From NCBI RefSeq assembly GCF_008728835.1, contig NZ_CP042582.1:4018217-4082216 (forward strand): DNA of 64,000 bases, written 5' to 3'. Source of the DNA: Hypericibacter adhaerens. GTDB lineage: Bacteria > Pseudomonadota > Alphaproteobacteria > Dongiales > Dongiaceae. A program made the position numbers and the translations under genes. The notes beneath the pieces were generated by a model. That model was given only the letters and a program-made list of their open reading frames with translations, was not told the DNA's origin and made no database searches. Positions 1-7,323 of this stretch are shown in pieces; the first letter of the stretch is position 1; each line of letters begins with the position of its first letter.

Positions 1-203
1 CGGGCATGAACGGCTACGTGTCCAAGCCGATCGACGTCAGCCTGCTGATGCTCGAGGTCGCGCGCTGCGCGGGCCGGGAAGCCGGTCCCGCGCCGGCCCC
101 GCCGGCATCTTCGGCCGCGAGAGAGACAGAACCGCAAGGCGGCGCGGACGCGGAAGCGGCCGTCGTCGAGTTCCTGGGCTTGCTGAACGGCACGGCCGGA
201 TAA
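1..203 (+). CDS. Response-regulator receiver domain, C-terminal end (partial)
   Basis: The window opens inside this gene, with the reading frame running from base 3. The visible residues GMNGYVSKPID are the last strand and helix of a CheY-like receiver domain, where the Lys-Pro pair contains the conserved lysine of the phosphorylation site. A leucine-rich helix and an Ala/Pro-rich low-complexity tail follow, ending at TAA (201-203). The phospho-accepting aspartate lies upstream, outside the window. The protein could be a hybrid histidine kinase ending in a receiver domain or a stand-alone response regulator. Its position 48 bp before a PAS/MCP energy-taxis pair suggests a role in sensing or taxis, which is inference only. 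Confidence 0.75.
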   Translation, partial: GMNGYVSKPIDVSLLMLEVARCAGREAGPAPAPPASSAARETEPQGGADAEAAVVEFLGLLNGTAG

Positions 204-251
204 GCCCGTGCCGGGACCGAAGAACCAACGATAAAGAGAAAGAGGAAGATC

Positions 252-836
252 ATGCTGGGCCTGGCTTCCACCGATCGAACGAGCGCGCGCCGCGCACCCC
301 CTGCCCGCAAGCTGGCGCGGGTCGTGCAACCCACCGCAACCGAACGCCATTTCGACAAGAACGAGATCATCGTCAGCAAGACCGACCTCAAGGGCCACAT
401 GATCTATGTGAACCGGGTCTTCATGGCGATCTCCGACTACGACGAATCCGAGCTGCTCGGGCAACCGCACAGCATGATCCGGCATCCCGACATGCCTCGC
501 TGCGTCTTCAAGCTGCTTTGGGAGCGGCTGCAATCGGGCAAGGAGATCTTCGCCTACGTCAAGAACATGACGAAGACCGGCGACTACTACTGGGTGCATG
601 CCCACGTGACGCCGACGATCCTGAGCTCGGGCGAGATCATCGGCTACCACTCCAACCGGCGCGTGCCGGAACGCCGGATCCTCGACGAGACCATCATCCC
701 GCTCTATCGCGCGCTCAAGGCGATCGAGGATCGCGATCCCGACCGCAAGAGCGGGCTCCAGCAATCCTGGGACAAGCTTCACGCCATCCTGAAGGAAAAG
801 GAGATCAGCTATGACGAGTTCATCTTCGGTCTTTAA
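252..836 (+). CDS. PAS-domain sensor, CetB/Aer-type, paired with the next MCP
   Basis: This 194-residue soluble protein has a single PAS fold at about residues 35-150 ([13 protein letters not shown], then SMIRHPDMP, and a WVHAHVTP strand). The pattern matches the FAD-binding PAS domain of Aer and CetB energy sensors, which read electron-transport status. No HAMP or methyl-accepting domain follows; those functions sit in the next gene, whose start codon lies 26 bp inside this one. The start ATG has a GAGGA ribosome site. FAD binding is expected from the family and was not shown. The inferred job is sensory input to the downstream receptor, as in split CetA/CetB systems. Confidence 0.8.
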   Translation: MLGLASTDRTSARRAPPARKLARVVQPTATERHFDKNEIIVSKTDLKGHMIYVNRVFMAISDYDESELLGQPHSMIRHPDMPRCVFKLLWERLQSGKEIFAYVKNMTKTGDYYWVHAHVTPTILSSGEIIGYHSNRRVPERRILDETIIPLYRALKAIEDRDPDRKSGLQQSWDKLHAILKEKEISYDEFIFGL

Positions 837-2115
837 GGCCGCGGCGGCGCTCGCCGCCGCCGCGGCCGTTCTCGGCATCGGCTGGATGGGGGTCCGGGCC
901 GGCCTGTCCGCGGAGGTCGCTGGCCCCGGTGCCCTGGTGGCGCTCGCGGGCATCGGCTTCCTGGGCCTCGGCGGCCGGACGATCTCGGCGGGCGGCGGCG
1001 CCGTCGCGCGCGGGCTTCAGGTCTGCAAGGCCGTGGCCGACGGCAATTTCGAGGCCCGGGTCACGGATATCCGCGAGGCCGGCGAGATGGGCGAACTGCT
1101 CTGGGCGATCAACGAGCTGATCGACCGGGCCGACGCCTATCTGCGCGAATCCGCGGCCTCGATGGATCACGTCGCCCGCAACGTCTATTACCGGCGCATC
1201 GCCGAGACCGGGATGGTCGGCAGCTTCCTGGCGAGCAGCCAGCGCATCAACAAGGCCACCGACGCGATGGCCACGAAGGTCGCGGAATCCCGCCGGGTCG
1301 CCGACAAGATCAGGGACGTCGTCGGGACGGTCTCGGCCGCGGCGACCCAGCTCGAGACGACCGCGCGCTCGATGCAGGGGGCCGCCGACAGCACCTGCAA
1401 GCGCGCCGACGCCGTGGCCGCCGGCGCCGATCAGGCGGCCGCCAGCGTCGGCACCGTCGCTTCGGCGGCCGAGGAACTGACCGGCTCGATCCAGGAGATC
1501 GGCCAGCAGGTGGCGCGCTCCAACCAGATCACGCTGACCGCCGTCCGCGAGACCGAGGAGACCAACGCGCGGGTGGAGAGCCTCGCCACGGCCGCGCAGA
1601 AGATCGGCGAGGTGGTGGTGCTCATCACCGAGATCGCGAGCCAGACCAACCTGCTGGCGCTGAACGCGACGATCGAGGCGGCGCGGGCCGGCGATGCCGG
1701 CAAGGGCTTCGCCGTCGTGGCGCAGGAGGTGAAGCAGCTCGCCAGCCAGACGGCGCACGCGACCGAGGACATCACCGCCCAGGTGGCCTCGATCCGCAGC
1801 GCCACCGACGCCGCGGTCGCCGGTGTCAACGGCATCGGCAAGACGGTGCGCGAGGTGAACGAGATCGCCTCGGCCATCGCCGCCGCGATCGAGGAGCAGA
1901 GTGCGGCCACCCGGGAGATCGCGTCCAGCGTGTCGCAGGCCTCGGCCGGCACCACCGACGTGACCCGCAACGTCCAGGAGGTCACCGCGGTCGCCAGCGA
2001 GACCGGCACCGCGGCGACCCAGGTCCTGAGCGCCGCCTCGGCGCTCTCGAAGCAGGCGGAATCCCTCAACAGCGTGATGCGGGCCTTCCTGGAGGCGATG
2101 AACCGCGCGGCATGA
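811..2115 (+). CDS. Methyl-accepting chemotaxis protein, CetA-like, no periplasmic domain
   Basis: The protein has 434 residues. Two closely spaced hydrophobic helices (about 7-29 and 36-55) form a membrane hairpin with no periplasmic sensor. A HAMP-like region (about 60-115) and a cytoplasmic MCP coiled coil follow. The hairpin tip at about 274-303 ([20 protein letters not shown], then [15 protein letters not shown]) is the highly conserved CheA/CheW-binding segment. The C terminus has no CheR/CheB-tethering NWETF-like pentapeptide. It overlaps the PAS gene by 26 bp and has its own AAGGAG site inside that gene, so the pair is probably translationally coupled. The likely role is an energy-taxis transducer taking its input from the PAS partner. 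Confidence 0.88.
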   Translation: MTSSSSVFKAAAALAAAAAVLGIGWMGVRAGLSAEVAGPGALVALAGIGFLGLGGRTISAGGGAVARGLQVCKAVADGNFEARVTDIREAGEMGELLWAINELIDRADAYLRESAASMDHVARNVYYRRIAETGMVGSFLASSQRINKATDAMATKVAESRRVADKIRDVVGTVSAAATQLETTARSMQGAADSTCKRADAVAAGADQAAASVGTVASAAEELTGSIQEIGQQVARSNQITLTAVRETEETNARVESLATAAQKIGEVVVLITEIASQTNLLALNATIEAARAGDAGKGFAVVAQEVKQLASQTAHATEDITAQVASIRSATDAAVAGVNGIGKTVREVNEIASAIAAAIEEQSAATREIASSVSQASAGTTDVTRNVQEVTAVASETGTAATQVLSAASALSKQAESLNSVMRAFLEAMNRAA

Positions 2116-2235
2116 CGGGCTCTGGCGGCCGGCCGGTCCCATTGGATAGTGTAAGCCGGACGGCCGCCCCTGCGGGATCACGATGCCCCGCGGGATCGGC
2201 GGCCGGAATTCGACCGATCGCCAGGAACCCCGCCC

Positions 2236-2898
2236 ATGCATTTTGCCCCGAACTCGGAATCGCACGGCCTCAAGTTCAACCCCTTCAAGAGCTGCACGGT
2301 GCCGCGGCCGATCGGCTGGCTTTCCAGCGTCAGCCGGACGGGGGTCGCCAACCTGGCGCCTTACAGCCAGTGGCAGAACCTGACCTTCGATCCGCCGATG
2401 GTGATGTTCGCCGCCAACCAGTATCCGGACGGGCGGCGCAAGGACACGGTGATCAATGCCGAGGAGACCGGCTGGTTCGCCTGGAACATGGCGACCTATG
2501 CGCTGCGCGAGGCGGTCAATGCCAGCGCCCGGGCGGTCGCGGCCGAGATCGACGAGTTCGATCTCGCGGGCGTGACCAAAATTTCATGCATCGACGCGCC
2601 CTGCCCGCGCGTGGCGGAATCGCCGATCCATTTCGAGTGCCGCTATCTCAGCACCCAGCGCTTCGCCGGCAACAGCCCGGAGGGGACAGTCGACGTGGTG
2701 TTCGCGCGGGTGGAGCGCATCCATATCCGCGACGAGGTGATCGGCGCCGACGGCAAGATCGACATCAAGCGCATCCGCCCGATCGCGCGGCTGGGCTATT
2801 ACGACTACACCGTCGTCGACGAGGTGTTCGAGATGCGGATTCCGGCGGCCAATGAACTGGAGCTGGCCGGGCTCGAGGGGATGCCGCGGAAGGTATGA
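2236..2898 (+). CDS. Flavin reductase family protein (FMN-binding split barrel)
   Basis: This 220-residue protein has the flavin reductase-like split-barrel pattern: PRPIGWLSSVSRTGVANLAPYS near the N terminus, then FDPPMVMFAANQ and KDTVINAEETGWFAWNMAT. Family members use NAD(P)H to reduce FMN for partner monooxygenases or act as flavoproteins. No monooxygenase partner is adjacent, so the partner is unknown. The ATG at 2236 gives a full-length domain and was preferred over a longer overlapping frame with no domain match. The next gene is convergent, only 21 bp after the stop. Confidence 0.85.
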   Translation: MHFAPNSESHGLKFNPFKSCTVPRPIGWLSSVSRTGVANLAPYSQWQNLTFDPPMVMFAANQYPDGRRKDTVINAEETGWFAWNMATYALREAVNASARAVAAEIDEFDLAGVTKISCIDAPCPRVAESPIHFECRYLSTQRFAGNSPEGTVDVVFARVERIHIRDEVIGADGKIDIKRIRPIARLGYYDYTVVDEVFEMRIPAANELELAGLEGMPRKV

Positions 2899-2919
2899 GG
2901 GCCAGGCACGGTCCGTGTC

Positions 2920-3258
2920 CTAACGAGCGTCAGGCAGGCCCAGGATCCGCCCCACCCGCTCTTCCAGCAGGGCAATCAGCTCGGGCTGCATGAAACGGTA
3001 CTCGTCGGGAATGCCCAGCACGACCACGCGCTTCGACCGCAGAAGCGCGCCGAAATCCCGGGTGAGCTTCTCCTTGTGGCCCGGTTCCATGACCAGGATG
3101 AGATCGGCCCATTCGATCGCCTCGGCCGAGACCGGTGTCTCGGCATCCTTGCCGACCCCGGCCGACTGCGTCTCGATCCCCTCATAGCGGGCGAAGACGG
3201 CCTCGGCGGTCGGGCTGCGCCAGCGATTGCGGCCGCAGACGAAGAGCAGCCGCGTCAC
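2920..3258 (-). CDS. Low-molecular-weight protein tyrosine phosphatase-like protein
   Basis: This 112-residue protein begins VTRLLFVCGRNRWRSPTAE. The sequence C8-GRNRW-R14-S15 is a LMW-PTP phosphate-binding loop (C-X5-R-S), placed as usual right after the first beta strand. The length is shorter than the usual 140-160 residues and the classical C-terminal DP acid loop is not obvious (a PDEYRFM segment is present), so activity is uncertain. The start codon is GTG, with a GGAG site just upstream. That ribosome site lies within a 19-bp sequence identical to the 3' end of the TetR gene 1.1 kb away. The gene was probably once directly joined to AKR-TetR in one operon (see findings). Confidence 0.75.
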   Translation of the reverse strand: MTRLLFVCGRNRWRSPTAEAVFARYEGIETQSAGVGKDAETPVSAEAIEWADLILVMEPGHKEKLTRDFGALLRSKRVVVLGIPDEYRFMQPELIALLEERVGRILGLPDAR

Positions 3259-3273
3259 AGGGCTCCGGCCTTG
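3255..3273. repeat. 19-bp direct repeat, copy 1, at the edge of an AT-rich insertion
   Basis: The sequence tcacagggctccggccttg occurs here and again, identically and in the same orientation, at 4416-4434. This copy carries the GTG start and GGAG ribosome site of the phosphatase gene. The other copy is the 3' end and stop codon of the TetR gene. Confidence 0.9.
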
Positions 3274-4415
3274 GCCGTGCGCTTTCCGAGAACCCCACTT
3301 CAGCGCACTAATTTGCCTAATACATCATTTACGGGTATCTTAAAGAAAATGTTCTTCTCCCTTTTGGGTGCCGCCATGGCAATCGAGAAATTGCTATTCG
3401 TGGACACAAACATCTGGCTCGATTTCTATCGTGCAAGATCCGATGCCGGTCTGGCGCTACTGAAGCATCTTGAGGCAATCGCTGATCGGATAATCGTCAC
3501 TCATCAGCTTGAGATGGAGTTTAAGAAGAATCGGCAGCGAGCTATTGTAGATGGAATGCAGGAACTTAAGCCGCCGGTTAATATTTCTCGCCCAGGTATT
3601 TTTTCAGACGCTCAAGCGGTCAAATCCTTAAGCAAGAGCCTGAAAACCGCTGAGGCTAATGTCAAAAAACTCAAACAGAAGCTAGGAAAAGCGCTGAAAG
3701 ATCCCGCAGCGTACGATCCGGTCTATCAAGCATGTCAAAGGATATTCCACCGCCAGAGCGACCTAGTGCTGACGAGGGAAAATCCGATACGTCGTTCAAT
3801 TCGTACCCTTGCTCTACGGCGCTTCCTTCATGGCTGCCCACCACGAAAGAAGGACGACACCTCAATGGGCGACGCTATAAACTGGGAGTGGATGATTCAT
3901 TGCGCAATCGAGCGAACTGCGGAACTCGTGATTGTAACTCGGGATTCCGATTACGGCTTAGTAATAGACAATACGCCGTATATAAACGATCACCTGCGTC
4001 AAGAATTTGGCGACAGGGTAAGTCAGAAGCGGAAGATATTACTTTACACGAAACTATCGGATGCTCTTAAGCATTTTAAGGTCGAAGTAACGCCAGCTGA
4101 GAAAATTGAAGAAGAGAAACTATTGAGCAAGGCGGCGAGCCCCGAAGGCGCTAAAACCGAGGAGGTGTTAGATGCATTAATAGGCCTGCTCAAAGCTCCT
4201 GCGAAAAGCATGGATGAAGCGAAGGCTGATAATGCTAATTCTGCTTCGGAAGGACTATTAGAACTACTTCGGGGCCTATGGCCCTCCCAAAATGAACCTC
4301 CTGCGACCCACGATGAAAAAGGCCCAGAGCCGTCTAGCTAGACTGAAGCGTTCATCCATTGGGGGGCGGAACAACATTGCGCTGCAGGCAGTTGTTTGCG
4401 GAGTTTGTGCGAGTA
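3274..4415. mobile_element. AT-richer insertion of about 1.14 kb carrying a PIN nuclease gene
   Basis: The segment between the two 19-bp direct repeats is visibly richer in A and T (near 50% GC) than its surroundings. It holds one complete gene on the strand opposite its flanks. No integrase, transposase or terminal inverted repeat was found. The repeats are seen directly; acquisition by transfer is inference from composition, repeats and the broken operon logic. Confidence 0.6.
3376..4341 (+). CDS. PIN-domain protein (DUF4935-like putative RNase)
   Basis: The protein has 321 residues. The N terminus LLFVDTNIWLDF is the first PIN strand, with acidic D10. Further conserved acids lie at D166 and E171 (GDAINWEW) and at D190/D192 (VTRDSDYG), giving the metal-binding set expected of a PIN ribonuclease. 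A charged helical insert (about 75-120) and a low-complexity C-terminal tail (about 240-321) surround the domain. No antitoxin-sized partner is adjacent, so it is unlikely to be a classical VapC. ATG 3376 is used because it starts at the first PIN strand; ATG 3349 is possible. Base composition and codon use differ clearly from the neighbours. Function could be defence or RNA turnover; this is unproven. Confidence 0.72.
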   Translation: MAIEKLLFVDTNIWLDFYRARSDAGLALLKHLEAIADRIIVTHQLEMEFKKNRQRAIVDGMQELKPPVNISRPGIFSDAQAVKSLSKSLKTAEANVKKLKQKLGKALKDPAAYDPVYQACQRIFHRQSDLVLTRENPIRRSIRTLALRRFLHGCPPRKKDDTSMGDAINWEWMIHCAIERTAELVIVTRDSDYGLVIDNTPYINDHLRQEFGDRVSQKRKILLYTKLSDALKHFKVEVTPAEKIEEEKLLSKAASPEGAKTEEVLDALIGLLKAPAKSMDEAKADNANSASEGLLELLRGLWPSQNEPPATHDEKGPEPSS

Positions 4416-4434
4416 TCACAGGGCTCCGGCCTTG
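4416..4434. repeat. 19-bp direct repeat, copy 2, at the TetR gene 3' end
   Basis: This is identical to 3255-3273. Read on the minus strand it encodes the last TetR residues and its TGA stop. A GTG lies one base out of phase with that stop, in the same GTGA context that begins the phosphatase gene at the other copy. Confidence 0.9.
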
Positions 4435-5012
4435 AGCCCCGCGATCACCAGCTTCATCACGGCCTTGATGTCGGCCTCGACCTCCGTGCCGGCGGCGGCG
4501 CGGACCATGTGCGGGTGGTGGAAGCGGATCGTGGCGCTGAGCACGGCGCGCGCGGCCTCGGCCGGATCCTTGACCTTGAACTCGCCCTCGCGGATGCCGT
4601 CGGCGATGATCGCCGCGACCTGGCGCAGCAGCGTGGCCAGATGCCCGGCGACCACCTCGCGCGCCGCTTCCGCGACCGCGTGATAGGCCGCGAACAGCTC
4701 GGGATCCTCCAGCACCTTGCGGCGCTTGGCCTCGGCCAGCGCCTGGACCCAGCCCTCGAGCCGCCGCGCGGCCGGGCCTTTCCGGGTCACGAAGGCTTCG
4801 AGGGGATCCGAGACTTTCGAGAGCCAGCGCTCGGCCACCGCATCCTGCAGCGCGGCCTTGCTGTCGAAATGGCGATAGACATTGGCGTGGCTCATGCCGA
4901 GCGCGCGGGCCACGTCGCTGACCGTGGTCTTGGCCGGCCCATGCCGGCGCAGCTGCGCCTCCGCCGCATCGAGGATGCGCTCGCGCATGGGACGGGCGTC
5001 GTCCGCAGACAT
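4416..5012 (-). CDS. TetR-family transcriptional repressor
   Basis: The protein has 198 residues. Residues about 10-55 hold a TetR helix-turn-helix (RERILDAAEAQL, then TVSDVARALGMSHANVYRHF). The C-terminal half is an all-helical ligand and dimer domain. ATG 5012 is chosen because it starts just before the HTH; the longer frame upstream is Pro/Arg-rich and crosses a hairpin. The gene lies 88 bp downstream of an aldo/keto reductase on the same strand. A 28-bp perfect palindrome, the likely operator, sits in front of that reductase (6124-6151), so it probably autoregulates the two-gene unit. The final 19 bp are duplicated at 3255-3273. Confidence 0.85.
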   Translation of the reverse strand: MSADDARPMRERILDAAEAQLRRHGPAKTTVSDVARALGMSHANVYRHFDSKAALQDAVAERWLSKVSDPLEAFVTRKGPAARRLEGWVQALAEAKRRKVLEDPELFAAYHAVAEAAREVVAGHLATLLRQVAAIIADGIREGEFKVKDPAEAARAVLSATIRFHHPHMVRAAAGTEVEADIKAVMKLVIAGLKAGAL

Positions 5013-5045
5013 CGCCGTTCTGGACAAGCGTCCCCTCACCCCGAC

Positions 5046-5072
5046 CCTCTCCCCCACGTGGCGGGGGAGAGG
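5046..5072. repeat. GC-rich hairpin between the AKR and TetR genes
   Basis: CCTCTCCCCC pairs perfectly with GGGGGAGAGG across a 7-nt loop, preceded by a C-rich run. No T-tract follows on either strand, so it looks more like a dispersed intergenic palindrome than a terminator. It lies inside the presumed AKR-TetR transcript. Confidence 0.6.
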
Positions 5073-5100
5073 ATAGCAATATTCGGGAGGGAACGCCGCC

Positions 5101-6093
5101 TCATCCGGCGCTCTTGCGCTCGCTGTCGAGCGACTGCATGCCATGAGCCGGATAGCGGTCGCCGGCCACCGCACCCTTGGGCATCGCCGCCTCGATCTGG
5201 GCGAGGTCGGCCGGGTCGAGCCGGATCTCGAGCGCCTTCAGCGATTCCTCGAGCTGCGTGCGCTTGCGGGCGCCGATCAGCGGGATGATGTCGCTGCCCT
5301 GATGCAGCACCCAGGCGATCGCGAGCTGCGCCGGCGTGATGCGCAGGCGCTGCGCCACCTTGGCCAGGGCGTCGACCAGCGCCTGGTTGCGGACGAGGTT
5401 CTCGCCCTGGAAACGAGGGCTCATGGCCCGGAAATCCTTGGCCCCCGTCGGCTTGCTGCCGGAGAGGAGACCGCGCGACAGCACGCCATAGGCCGTCACG
5501 CTGATGCCGAGCTCGCGCAGCGTGGGCAGGATTTCCGCCTCGATGCCGCGCGAGGCCAGCGAATATTCGATCTGCAGCCCCGCGATCGGATGGGTGGCAT
5601 GGGCCTTGCGGATGGTGGCGGCCCCCACCTCCGAAAGGCCGATATGGCGCACATAGCCGGCCTTCACCATCTCGGCGATGGCGCCCACCGTCTCCTCGAT
5701 CGGCACGACCGGATCGAGACGCGCGGGCATATAGAGATCGATATGGTCGGTGCCGAGCCGCTTCAGGCTGTAGGCGAGCCAGGTCTTGACCGCGTTCGGC
5801 CGTGCGTCATAGCCGATGAAGCTGTTGTCGGGCGCGCGCTGGGCGCCGAACTTCACCTGGATGAAGAACTTGTCGCGCTTTCCCTTGATCGCTTCCGCCA
5901 CCAGCATCTCGTTATGGCCCATGCCGTAGAAATCGCCGGTATCCAGCAGCGTGATGCCCGCCTCGGCGGCGGCGTGGATGGTGGCGAGGCTCTCGGCCCG
6001 GTCGGCGGGCCCGTAGAAATCCGACATGCCCATGCAGCCGAGACCGACCATGGAAACCGCGGGGCCGCTGCGGCCCAGGAGACGCGTGCGCAT
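5101..6093 (-). CDS. Aldo/keto reductase
   Basis: This 330-residue NADPH-dependent aldo/keto reductase is a single TIM barrel. Catalytic D51, Y56 (LLDTGDFYG) and K81 (VKFG) are present. The usual catalytic histidine position reads LYMPARLDP, with Ala in place of His, a variant I recall from some bacterial AKR branches. The nucleotide-binding end is recognisable in PLIGARKRTQLEE. It probably reduces aldehydes or quinones; the substrate is unknown. The gene is first of the AKR-TetR pair, and the operator palindrome centred about 45 bp upstream of its start suggests induction by a TetR ligand. Confidence 0.87.
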   Translation of the reverse strand: MRTRLLGRSGPAVSMVGLGCMGMSDFYGPADRAESLATIHAAAEAGITLLDTGDFYGMGHNEMLVAEAIKGKRDKFFIQVKFGAQRAPDNSFIGYDARPNAVKTWLAYSLKRLGTDHIDLYMPARLDPVVPIEETVGAIAEMVKAGYVRHIGLSEVGAATIRKAHATHPIAGLQIEYSLASRGIEAEILPTLRELGISVTAYGVLSRGLLSGSKPTGAKDFRAMSPRFQGENLVRNQALVDALAKVAQRLRITPAQLAIAWVLHQGSDIIPLIGARKRTQLEESLKALEIRLDPADLAQIEAAMPKGAVAGDRYPAHGMQSLDSERKSAG

Positions 6094-6123
6094 CGCGAAG
6101 GATCCTTTCGAGGGAGACGTGAT

Positions 6124-6151
6124 GAGTTACAAATTACGTAATTTGTAACTC
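6124..6151. promoter_or_regulatory. Perfect 28-bp palindrome, likely TetR operator
   Basis: The half-site GAGTTACAAATTAC is followed at once by its exact reverse complement, with the centre at 6137/6138. Length, even symmetry and AT-rich core fit TetR-family operators. It lies 31 bp upstream of the AKR start, in a GC-rich context where a chance 28-bp palindrome is very unlikely. The cognate regulator is probably the TetR protein at 4416-5012. Confidence 0.8.
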
Positions 6152-6215
6152 CCTGTCAAGGCGACGACGGCGGCGATGCGCATTCTTGCGGAGAATTAAG
6201 CGAAGGACGCGCGTT

Positions 6216-6623
6216 TCAGTCCGGCTGGGTCTGGTGTTCCGGCAGGTCCGCCGGCCAGGACAGCCAGCCATGTCGGTCGCGCGCCCACACCGCGCCCCTC
6301 GGCGGCGGGAAGCCGGGATCGGCGAAGCTGCCGACGCAGATCGAGACTTCGTCCGGAATGTCCGGCGAATCGCCATAGACCGTGCTGCCGCATTCGGGAC
6401 AGAAGTAATTGTCCACGGCACGGCCGGAATCCGCGATGCGCCGGTAGCGCGAAATCTTGCCCGCCGTGGCGACCACCGCGGATTTGGGCCAATAGCTCCA
6501 GCTCAGGAAGGGACCACCCGACTGCTTCTGGCATTCGAAGCAGTGGCAGACCAGGACCTGGGCGGGCTCGCCCTGCACCGTGATCGAGAGCTGGCCGCAG
6601 GAGCAGGATGCCGTTCTCGTCAT
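6216..6623 (-). CDS. GFA/CENP-V family zinc protein
   Basis: This 135-residue protein carries the cysteine set of the GFA (glutathione-dependent formaldehyde-activating-like) fold: C7 and C9 (CSCG), C26, C28 and C31 (CHCFEC), and C75 and C78 (CPECG). These bind two zinc ions in characterised members. The motif GGPFLSW is also typical. The family name comes from Gfa, but most members have no proven glutathione or formaldehyde function. It is transcribed toward the AKR gene but separated from it by the operator region, so it is probably an independent unit. Confidence 0.87.
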   Translation of the reverse strand: MTRTASCSCGQLSITVQGEPAQVLVCHCFECQKQSGGPFLSWSYWPKSAVVATAGKISRYRRIADSGRAVDNYFCPECGSTVYGDSPDIPDEVSICVGSFADPGFPPPRGAVWARDRHGWLSWPADLPEHQTQPD

Positions 6624-6663
6624 GCTCGTTTCTCCCTCGCGCTCCCGGCATTGCCCCGGCGGA

Positions 6664-7140
6664 TCATTTCACGGACCAGATCATCTGCACATTGTGGTCG
6701 TAAAACTCGGCGCCGAGCTGCTGATAGAATCTGATCGCGGCCGGATTCTTCCGCCAGACCACCCAGGTCACGTGGCTGGCGCCGCGGGCGGTCGCCAGAT
6801 TTCCCGCTTCCTTCATCAAGGCATGGCCGACGCCCTGCCCGCGCGCCGCCTCGGAGACGAAGAGACCCGCCACATAGAGCGCCTTGTAGATCTCGAACAC
6901 ACCCATATGCCAGGCCAGATAGCCGACCGGCCTGCCTTCGCGTTCGGCGATCAGGGTGCTGACCACGGGCTCCGCCTCGAACGAAAGTGCGACGCAGCGT
7001 TCCTTCTCCGCCAGCCCCGCCCACTCGTCGCCCGGCGACGGCTCGGGATCGATCGCCTGAAGATAGTCCGAGAATTCCTGCAGCATGCCCAGCAGGGCGG
7101 CGCGATCGGTCGGCCGGGCCGGGCGGATGATCAGCGACAT
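6664..7140 (-). CDS. GNAT-family N-acetyltransferase
   Basis: This 158-residue single-domain GNAT acetyltransferase has the acetyl-CoA loop SEAARGQGVGHALM at about 96-109 (the R/Q-x-x-G-x-G pattern). A C-terminal RKNPAAIRFYQQLGAEFY helix-strand motif is typical of small-molecule acetyltransferases. ATG 7140 gives the standard N terminus (MSLIIRPARPTDRAAL); the very long open frame upstream is antisense to the neighbouring lipoprotein and was discarded. The acceptor substrate is unknown. Confidence 0.87.
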   Translation of the reverse strand: MSLIIRPARPTDRAALLGMLQEFSDYLQAIDPEPSPGDEWAGLAEKERCVALSFEAEPVVSTLIAEREGRPVGYLAWHMGVFEIYKALYVAGLFVSEAARGQGVGHALMKEAGNLATARGASHVTWVVWRKNPAAIRFYQQLGAEFYDHNVQMIWSVK

Positions 7141-7218
7141 GGCGACAACCCCGCATTGCAGTTCCGTGGCGACCGATGAAGAGCCGTTCGCTCTTCCCGC
7201 CGAGCGCGTCAAACCCAG

Positions 7219-7246
7219 TTGCCAGGACGGCGAAACCGCCCATACT
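7219..7246 (+). promoter_or_regulatory. Possible sigma70-like promoter for the NlpE-type lipoprotein
   Basis: TTGCCA at 7219-7224 and CATACT at 7241-7246 are separated by 16 bp, about 75 bp before the ATG at 7324. Both boxes are imperfect, so this is a weak call. Confidence 0.3.
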
Positions 7247-7323
7247 GGCCCCGCGCCCAAGAGCTCTCGATCCTGCCATAAGACTGTCCGGCCCGTCTTC
7301 CACCGAGCGAAAGGCAGCCCGCC

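Noticed and set aside
820-2265. Long minus-strand open frame opposite the MCP
   Set aside because: It is Arg/Gly/His-rich with no domain and mirrors a clear MCP. Such frames are common in GC-rich DNA.
3274-4415. Ordinary insertion sequence
   Set aside because: No transposase or terminal inverted repeats, and a 19-bp repeat is too long for most transposase target duplications. A passive cassette or site-specific event fits better.
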